A stretch of DNA of 64,000 nt, taken from Camellia lanceoleosa. Taxonomy: Eukaryota; Streptophyta; Magnoliopsida; Ericales; Theaceae. Below the pieces are notes generated by a model. The model had not been told where the DNA came from. It did no database searches and was given only the letters and a program-made list of their open reading frames with translations. This document shows, one piece after another, positions 56,757 to 64,000 of this stretch (position 1 is the first letter of the stretch; every line of letters starts with the position of its first letter). Location of the stretch: contig CM045770.1 in the NCBI GenBank assembly GCA_025200525.1, forward strand, positions 83,137,647 through 83,201,646, written 5' to 3'. Position numbers and translations under genes: made by a program.

Positions 56757-59142
56757 TGTCACGACCCAAACCCGGCCCTATGGGTTTAGCACCGTAACTG
56801 GCCAGTAATCCGAGATTACCGAAGGCCTGCTAAACAGTAATACAGTTTAAACAGAGTACAGGGCCTGGCGGAAGCCAATACAGTAAGTAACTAGTGTCCA
56901 TTGAGCTGTGTAAATCTGTATGCCAAAAACATTTTTCATGCATTCATACAGTACAGTCTACATACAGTCTATACAATCATATACAAACATTTAGTACGGG
57001 GACCTAATCCCTCGATAACAGTACAGTGAAACAATAGACAGTCTATACAGTAGTACACAACAGTAAGGAGACCGATGGGGGACACAAAAACACCCCAAGC
57101 CATAGCATGGCAACTCGGAACCTCGCAGTGAGGCACATAGGCTGGCTTGACAAAATTGGGGACCAACCCACGCTCCTAGCTCCGGTCTGGCGGCTGAGAA
57201 CCTACATATATATATATAAATAGTGAGCTAAAGCCCAGTGAATAACATAATGCGTAAAGAGGTTATGAATGAATGTCCTTACAGTAATGAAATCAGTTCA
57301 TTAAACAGTATTTCAATCTTTCAGTTTTTCAGTCAATCAGTCATATGTGGTACATCCATTAGCCTATAAACAGTAGGTCCAAAAGAACCGGGTCATAACG
57401 GACCCAACAGTAATGATGGCCATCAATTAGTAAACAGTATGGTTCCACAAGGAAACCGACAGAGCTCTGTAACAGTAAACAGTAAGTGCTAAGGATGCCA
57501 CAATACAGTTCAGAACACAGGACATACATTCATTCAGTAAACAATATCAGTTCAATAAACAGTTCAGTTCAGTATTCAAAAGATAATCATTTGAACATAT
57601 CTTTACACAATTATTACTCACAGAGATTGGGCTAATAGCAGCTAGAGCGCGTCCCCGAGAGCCAACCCTAAACAGTTAACAAATAGAACACACACTAAGT
57701 TTCACAGTCGGGAAGGATGATAATTAAATCCCTAAATTTCCTCGGTGTGGTTCTATGTCTAAATCCTCATTAAGATGCCTTAAACTAGGCCTAAGAATGC
57801 CTAGGATGGGATGAGGATGCAAAAATACAGTTGGAAGGCATTTTTCAAAAGTTGCTGAAAACAGGGGTCTCGCTTGAGCGAGACCTCCTTCGCTCGAGCG
57901 AGGTTGCAAAATCAAAGGCTTCGCTCGAGCGAACAATCCTTCGCTCGAGCGGTCTGATGAAACAAAGAAAATCTTTCGATGCTCGATTTTTACGCTCGAG
58001 CCACCAATCCTTCGCTCGAGCGTGGCTCAGAGGAAATGTTGGTCGCTCGAGCGAGGAATCCTTCGCTCGAGCGAAGAAGCCAAATCTGGAATTTCCAGAT
58101 TTGCCTTCCAAGCTCAAACCAAGCATTCTCAACTCAATTCTCGACCTCTTGGGCCCAAATTCTAGAAAATACATCCCAAAACAATGTATAACAAGTTTCA
58201 AAAGCCAATTTATGAATTCAAGCCCCAAAAGTGAGTCAATTAAATCCAAAATTCAAACCCACTTTCAAGAACAAGTACCAAACATGCAATGCATGAGTTT
58301 TTAACCAAATTCAAGGTTCAAATCTTGCTCTAATGAGCTCAATAGTTGGAAAACAAAATGAAAACATGGACTTTGATAGAAACATGAGCATGCATGTACA
58401 ATCCATCATGAATTCAACTTCAAAATGCACCAAAATGGCCATGCATGCAACAATGGAGTTCCAATTCAACATATATGAGCAAATTCATGACTTAACTTCT
58501 CTATATCTATGATACATGCAAGATGGCACTCAAAGACAACAAGAAGAAGATGAATTCACTTACCTAAGTCTTGTAATCAAGGTGTGGGAGCTAAAAGAGC
58601 AATCTATACTTCAATTCTCAAGGTTCCAAGCCAACATACAAGATAAAAACAACTCTCTCTATTCCCCTCTCTCTATGGTCGGTTGGGTACAAGAAAATGG
58701 CTGATAAAATGAGTTGGTTCAAGTGTAGTATGAGGTCAAAGTGTTAGTATAGTGGGCCACTAAGGGTGGCAATAAGGTAATTAAGTCGAACTTTGCAATT
58801 AATTCATTGTAATCTAGTTTAACCATACCTAATCACATTTTAGATAATTTTACCATAAAATCACATAAATTATACTGATTACGAAACACGAAACGATTCC
58901 TAATTCGGCCGCCGATAAGGCCTTCAATTTGCAATTTAAACATATGAGTTCAAACAGATAATCGATCAATCAACAGATGCAATATGCAATTCAATAGATA
59001 AACTTATTCAATTTCAGTTTCGATTTCAATCAGTCCATTCAATACTTCAGTTAATTCAATTATCAGTCATTATCAGTTCGGTTTAGCAGTAATCAGTACG
59101 TAATTTAGTGGTTAATCGGTAATCAAAACAAGGGTTGTTACA
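56757..59142 (-). mobile_element. Solo LTR (gypsy) inserted in viral ORF1
   Basis: It starts TGTCACGACCC and ends GGGTTGTTACA, 2386 bases, with perfect target duplication GTTGC (56752-56756 and 59143-59147). On minus (TGTAACAACCC...) its block order matches the solo LTRs at 10823 and 30829: the CGCTCGAGCG cluster first, the GGGCTTTAGCTCAC block late. Removing it rejoins the viral frame. It must be younger than the viral integration. Confidence 0.93.
57870..58080 (-). repeat. CGCTCGAGCG palindrome cluster in the solo LTR
   Basis: The palindrome or a near copy occurs about eight times, in pairs separated by ~20 bases with CAATCCTT or GACCTCCTT between partners. The open frames that cross it are by-products of this repeat. 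Confidence 0.85.
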
Positions 59143-59147
59143 GTTGC

Positions 59148-60174
59148 AAATAGTTATCTTACTAACTACCCTGATTACTCTCAACCTGAAATTACTTCTT
59201 TAATTACCTCTGGTTTTACCGGTATACTCAAATCTTGGTGGGAAAAATACCTTACTGAAGATCAAAGAGAATCAATCTTACATGCTAACCAAAAAGATGA
59301 AAATGATTTACCAATCTTTGATGAAACTATTGGCTATTACAAACCTGATGGTGTTAACACATTAATATATACCGTAGTTAGACATTTTATAGGTACTCCT
59401 ATTAATATATATTCTCGCATGCATGATCAACTTAGTAACCTTACTTGTCCAACATTAAGTGATTTTAGATGGTATAAAGATATATTCACCTCTAGAGTTA
59501 TGTTAAGAGAAGATTGTACTAAATCTTTTTGAAAAGAAAAATTTATTAACGGATTACCTAGTCTGTTTGCTCACAAAATTCGAGATATTCTTAGTCAACC
59601 TACTGGTGTCATTGAATATGACAATTTAACTTATGGTGATATAATTAGCACTATTCAAAAAGAAGGATTAAGAATGTGTATTGATCTTAAACTTAGTCAC
59701 AAAGCTGCTAAAGATAAACATAAGGCTAAATATGAATTAAGTAATTTCTGTGAACAATACGGTTTACCACCTGTAGCACCTTCTCGACGTAAAAAACATA
59801 AGTATACTAAACATAAATCCTCTTACAAATATTCTAATAAATACAAAAAGAATTATTCACCTTCCAAATCCAATGATAAATTTTATACTAAACCCAAAAA
59901 GAAATATTATAAAAAATCACATCCAAAATCTAAATCTAATAAAGATATTACTTGCTACAATTGTGGTAAAAAATGTCATTATTCTAATAAATGTAAAGAA
60001 AAACAAAAATTAAAAGATAAGGTTAATCAACTTCAAATCAATGATGAGTCAAAAAATCAATTATTTGAAATCTTCCAATTAAACCAATCTGCTAGTAATT
60101 CCTCATCTGATAATGTTACTACTTCATCTTATTACCATGCACCAAGTGAAGATTCTGATACAATATTGAATTAG
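59148..60174 (+). pseudogene. Viral ORF1, coat protein region with CCHC knuckle, plus copy (part 2)
   Basis: The coat-protein core (ITSGFTGILKSWWEKYL, LREDCTKSF) is followed by a TGA at 59530 where Trp is likely, then KFINGLPSLFAHKI. A Lys-rich tail leads to the zinc knuckle CYNCGKKCHYSNKC (residues spaced C-X2-C-X4-H-X4-C) near 59951, the nucleic-acid-binding motif of Caulimoviridae capsids and of retroviral gag. The frame ends at a TAG at 60172, probably after a shift, since similar-composition coding continues in another frame. Confidence 0.8.
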
Positions 60175-61405
60175 GATGTAATGATATTTGTTGTAAACCA
60201 GTTAAACAAATCACTGTTCTTACTAAACAAAATCAAGAAGAAACTGCTCTTATTGAATTAATTAGCCGTTTAGAAGATTCAGAATTAAAACAAAAATATA
60301 GTAATAAATTAAAATCCTTATTAACTAATAAAGATACAAAACCTAAGATTGATAAACCAATTATTAGTTTATCCAAAACCTTAGAAAGATTTTAAAATAA
60401 ACAAAAGGAAGTTACACTACAAGATTTACAATATGAAATCAATCAGATTAAACAAAATATTAAAAAATTACAAAGTAAAAATAGAGCATTAGAAGATGAA
60501 ATTATTACATTAAAACTTAATAAAAGTTTAGAAAATTTCCAAGACAACAATACTGAATTCCCTAATGAATCTGAACATGAATCTGATGATCATACTAACC
60601 CTCATAATCTCTTATTTGATAATCTTAATCTCATAATCTTCACAATAAACGATTAAATCTTATTAATAAAATTCATATTCAAAAATGATATTCAAAAGTT
60701 AAATTAGTTATTGATGATTTTGAATTAAATATTATTGCTTTAATTGATATTGGTGCTGATCTTAATTGTATTCAAGAAGGATTACTCTCTACTAAATATT
60801 ATGAAAAATGTCGTGAAAAATTAACTTCTGCTAATGGTAGTAAAATGCATATTAAGTATAAATTACCCAAAGTTTAAATATGCCAAAATAATGTTTGTTT
60901 TAAAACCTCCTTTGTTTTAGTAAAAAATATGACCGATAAAGTTATTTTAGGTACACCATTTATATTTTTATTATATCCATTTACCACCTCTAGTGATGGA
61001 ATAACTACTCATGTTTTAGGTCAACCTGTTACTTTTAAATTTTTATCTCCACCTGAAATGTTAGAATTAAATCAATTGAAAAACTGTTCTATTTCTCAAT
61101 CTATTAATCAATTAACTCGTCAGCTACGTTTTCTCAAAGAAGAAGTCAATTATAAACGCATTGAACAACAATTAACTAATCCTGTTGTTGTATCTCAAAT
61201 TGAAGAATTTAAATTAAAATTAGAAACAACTGTTTGTTCTACTTTACCAACTGCCTTTTGGCATAGGAAAAAACATGTAGTCACTTTATCATACATTAAG
61301 AATTTTAATGAAAGACAAATTCCTACTAAATCTCAACCTATTCAAATGAATCATGAATTAGTTGAAATGTGTAAAAAAGAAATCAATGAACTATTAAAAA
61401 ATTGA
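60175..61405 (+). pseudogene. Viral ORF1, linker and aspartic protease, plus copy
   Basis: A Lys/Glu/Asn-rich, coiled-coil-like linker (LQYEINQIKQNIKKLQSK) precedes the protease. The active-site block reads ALIDIGADLNC (60731-60765), where the family has D-T-G; the Thr-to-Ile change would inactivate it. Stops at 60393 and 60877 and a shift near 60690 break the frame. From 60929 the frame is open to 61405 and covers the protease end (VILGTPFIF) and the pre-RT region. Confidence 0.8.
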
Positions 61406-62716
61406 ATTATTAGTCCTAGTAAATCACCATGGTCTTGTCCTGCTTTTTATGTTAATAAAAATGCTGAATTAGAACGATGTGTCCCTCACTTAGTCATCAA
61501 TTATAAACCATTAAATAAAGTTTTAGAATGGATTCGATATCCTATTCTTAATAAAAAAGACTTAATCAAAAGACTTAATCAAAAGACTTAGTCAAGCTGT
61601 TATTTTTAGTAAATTTGATTTAAAAAGTGGTTTTTGGCAATACAAATTCATCCTAAAGATAGATATAAAACTGCATTCACTACACATTTTGGTCACTATG
61701 AATGGAATGTCATGCCGTTTGGATTAAAAAATGCTCCTAGTGAATTTCAAAATATAATGAATGATATTTTTAATCCATTTAGTCATTTTTCCATCATTTA
61801 CATTGATGATATACTTATTTTCTCTAAATCCATTCATGAACACTGGAAACACCTTACTGCATTCTTTTATACTATTAAGAGTCATGGTCTAGTTATTTCT
61901 GCTCCTAAGATTAAATTATTTCAAACCAAAGTCCGATTTTTAGGATATGATATTCACCAAAATACTATTCTACCTATTAGTCGATCCATTGCGTTTGCGT
62001 CTAAGTTTCCTGATGAAATTATTTCAAACCAAAGTCCGATTTTTAGGATATGATATTCACCAAAATACTATTCTACCTATTAGTCGATCCATTGCGTTTG
62101 CGTCTAAGTTTCCTGATGAAATTTTAGATATAACCCAATTACAACGCTTTTTAGGATCACTTAATTACATTGTTGAATTTTACAAAGACTTTAGGAAAAC
62201 TTGTCAACCCTTGTTTGATAGGTTAAAAGACAATCCTCCTCCTTGGTCTTCTACTTATACTGCTATTATTAACCAAGTTAAACACTATGTCAAGCCTCTT
62301 CCTTGTCTTCGTATTCCTACTGAGAATTCATTCAAAATTATTTAAACTGATGCCTCTGATATTGGTTATGGTAGCATCCTTCTCCAGAAAATTACTCCTC
62401 AGTCATCTGAACAAATTGTTCGTTATCATTCTGGTGTTTGGAATAAAGCACAAAATTATTATAGTACTATTAAATAAGAAATTTTATCTACTGTTTTATG
62501 TATTAGTAAATTTCAAAATGATATTTTAAATCAAAAATTTTTACTTCATGTTGATTGTAAATCTGCTAAGTATGTTTTAGAAAAAGATGTTCAAAATCTT
62601 GCTAATAAGCAAATTTTCACCCAATGGCAATCTATATTAAGTATTTTTGATTTTGACATTGAATATAAAATTTTATTCCTGATTTTCTTACCAGAGAATT
62701 TTTACAGGGTGGATAA
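61406..62716 (+). pseudogene. pol: Viral reverse transcriptase and RNase H, plus copy
   Basis: The RT shows FDLKSGFW, HYEWNVMPFGLKNAPSEFQ and the catalytic box YIDDILIFS at ~61800. RNase H shows TDASDIGYG, EILST and VDCKSAK. Damage includes a short triplicated ACTTAATCAAAAG near 61560-61590, a one-base loss near 61643, a 103-base tandem duplication at 61913-62118, and TAA codons at 62344 and 62476. The polyprotein ends DFLTREFLQGG with tandem TAA TAA at 62714-62719. Confidence 0.88.
61913..62118 (+). repeat. 103-bp tandem duplication inside the viral RT
   Basis: Bases 61913-62015 recur at 62016-62118 with full identity as far as read; AAATT microhomology lies at the joints. 103 is not a multiple of three, so the frame is lost. 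Confidence 0.92.
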
Positions 62717-62718
62717 TA

Positions 62719-63036
62719 ATGCCTATTCCCTCTATTTCATCCCATAAACAAAAAATTAAACACTACAAATCCCTGATTAAGCATACTGCTCGTCGCCTTG
62801 CCTTTCTCAAATCAACCCATTTACCTACTAAAAGAGCCCAGTACATACAATTTCATCGAATTAAAGCTCAGAAACAACAACTTGCGCATTATATTAACTG
62901 TTTACATGAACATACTGATCAATTAGATTCCTCAGTGGATGCTAATTTATCTCCTCTATTTCACAGATGTCTCGTCCACGGCCTCCTTCCAAAGCCTTGG
63001 TCCCATCTAGTCAACCGTTTGTTCCTTCTCCTTTAG
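62719..63036 (+). CDS. Small viral ORF between ORF1 and ORF2, plus copy
   Basis: This intact 105-codon ORF starts at an ATG that overlaps the second stop of ORF1 (TAATG) and runs 70 bases into ORF2 in another frame. It encodes a basic, probably helical protein (KQKIKHYKSLIKHTARRLAF, KRAQYIQFHRIKAQKQQL) without a known domain. The minus copy preserves the same reading apart from one stop, which suggests real coding. It could be reached by reinitiation after ORF1. Alternatively it is the N-terminal part of ORF2 reached by frameshift; no slippery site was identified. Confidence 0.55.
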   Translation: MPIPSISSHKQKIKHYKSLIKHTARRLAFLKSTHLPTKRAQYIQFHRIKAQKQQLAHYINCLHEHTDQLDSSVDANLSPLFHRCLVHGLLPKPWSHLVNRLFLLL

Positions 63037-64000
63037 AGTTAGTCTCCAAATACCATCCTGCTGAATTGGTTAACCGTTACCAAATTCTTGGTAACATACC
63101 TAAACCTAGTTATACATCTGCTTTGGCTACTGATTTTTTTGCTTCATCTAGTCAAGCAGTTACTCCATACCCTCCTAATCCTATTAAATCCGCCCGATCT
63201 GATTATGTTAAATCCACCACTACTAATCTCTTTTTCAAAGAACCTATTCACCCAAAGAGTCATACTGTTCACGATCCGGTTAAATCTTATTTCCCTCCTG
63301 GATGGCATTTTATTCCTCTCCATCCAGAAAAAACAATTACTTTCTACAAAGACATCTTGTTCAACCATCAGTCGATTGTGATTAAACCTATTTATGATCG
63401 CACTTACACAACTAAAATTATATACAATTCACTTTATATTCACAACTTTGTTTCTCTGGTTGACTGGGGTTCTCCTTATCAACTACGAGATCTGCCTGGT
63501 CATTCAATTCAATACAATTACTATGATTACATTGATGCTTGGTTCAAAGTCCTTTTGTATCAAAATAAGTCAAATAGTCACTCTTGGTTTCTTCAATTTG
63601 ATCAAAAGTTCAAATCCGAGTTACCTACCTGGTTTTCTGCGATGGTGGACTCAATATGGCGCCATTTCAGAAATCTTCCCATCAGTCATTATGGATCAAG
63701 TCAACTATTTTTCCACTGTTTTCTCATTCACTCCTCAGCGAAGGAAATTCCCTCCATTGCTTATTTTTATATCCAATCCCTTGGATATTCAAATGGCAAT
63801 ATGGTATTTTTGATGATGTTATTTACCAGCAACACATGGTTAAATGGTAGGATAATTTCAAGATTCCACGCATTGTTGAAATTGTTTAAACTGAATTTCC
63901 AATCAACATTCATGCCCCTACGCCTGCCATGGTTAAAGCCCAGCAAAACCCAACTGCTCCATTAACACAAGGAAGCCAACTTCCTCCAGTTAATCTTGGA
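62967..64000 (+). pseudogene. Viral ORF2 (function unknown), plus copy, runs off the window
   Basis: The ATG at 62967 opens the same protein as the minus copy (MSRPRPPSKALVPSSQPF, KYHPAELVNRYQILG). A one-base insertion near 63635 shifts the frame, and conserved sequence continues in other frames to the Ser/Lys-rich tail at the window edge. The ATG is directly preceded by TATCTCCTCTATTTCACAG, a good 3' splice-site consensus, in both copies. Confidence 0.75.

Larger units (their letters stand above)
53204..64000. mobile_element. Endogenous pararetrovirus locus (Caulimoviridae), two copies head to head
   Basis: A deleted minus-strand copy (about 56183 down to 53204) and a longer plus-strand copy (56217 to beyond the window) meet at an inverted repeat. 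Both encode the end of a large polyprotein (RT/RNase H) followed by a small ORF and a second large ORF. No integrase, LTR or envelope gene occurs within the viral sequence, and promoter-like intergenic DNA is repeated at both ends of the minus copy, as expected of a circular dsDNA reverse-transcribing plant virus. The two-large-ORF layout resembles florendoviruses; genus is inferred only. Many stops and shifts make both copies defective. Confidence 0.85.

Noticed and set aside
57831..58304. Overlapping 134-157 codon frames on both strands at the CGCTCGAGCG cluster
   Set aside because: They translate repeated LTR palindromes (LERRS/SSE repeats) and lie wholly inside a solo LTR bounded by a target duplication.
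1..64000. tRNA, rRNA, organellar insertion or bacterial-type genes
   Set aside because: No cloverleaf, rRNA core motif, plastid gene or operon-like layout was seen on either strand.

Overview
The window looks like repeat-rich nuclear DNA of an angiosperm, probably a woody eudicot (family-level placement is not possible from this sequence). Evidence: plant-type LTR retrotransposons of several lineages, hAT and Harbinger-type MITEs, an endogenous pararetrovirus (Caulimoviridae), and two broken copies of a plant kiwellin-like (ripening-related secreted protein) gene. No intact host gene, tRNA, rRNA or CRISPR was found; almost every reading frame belongs to decayed mobile DNA.

Layout. 1-9.9 kb: the 3' part of a Tat-lineage Ty3/gypsy element (gag end, protease, RT, RNase H, second RNase H, integrase, tandem repeats, an antisense spliced gene, 3' LTR signature). 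10.6-14.3 kb: kiwellin copy 1, split by a solo LTR that carries a Harbinger-type MITE and a second LTR element. 14.35-18.06 kb: a decayed chromovirus-like gypsy gag-pol remnant. 18.07-20.46 kb: a long-TIR element with a nested hAT element, then a second fold-back element. 20.47-27.08 kb: an inverted pair of GC/AT-alternating arrays built on the palindrome CAATGTGAATATTCACATTG, opened by a ~4 kb solo LTR. 27.1-33.4 kb and 42.8-53.0 kb: two copies (A and B) of one duplicated genomic block that differ by mobile insertions, so each copy shows the empty sites of the other. 35.3-40.3 kb: kiwellin copy 2, interrupted by a complete non-autonomous LTR element and a truncated copia element. 45.28-52.03 kb: a complete but decayed copia element on the minus strand with two LTRs and a perfect 5-bp target duplication. 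53.2-64.0 kb: the pararetrovirus, one deleted copy on minus and one longer copy on plus, joined head to head through a 33-bp inverted repeat; the plus copy is split by a 2.4 kb solo LTR.

History rather than function links these parts. A kiwellin-like locus and its neighbourhood were duplicated, then invaded repeatedly. Target-site duplications and restored reading frame (kiwellin copy 1, viral capsid region) fix several insertion boundaries to the base. The most interesting items for follow-up are the head-to-head virus with a small conserved ORF and a splice-acceptor-like site before its last ORF, the palindromic fold-back family, the antisense spliced gene in the Tat element, and the A/B duplicate that dates insertions relative to each other.
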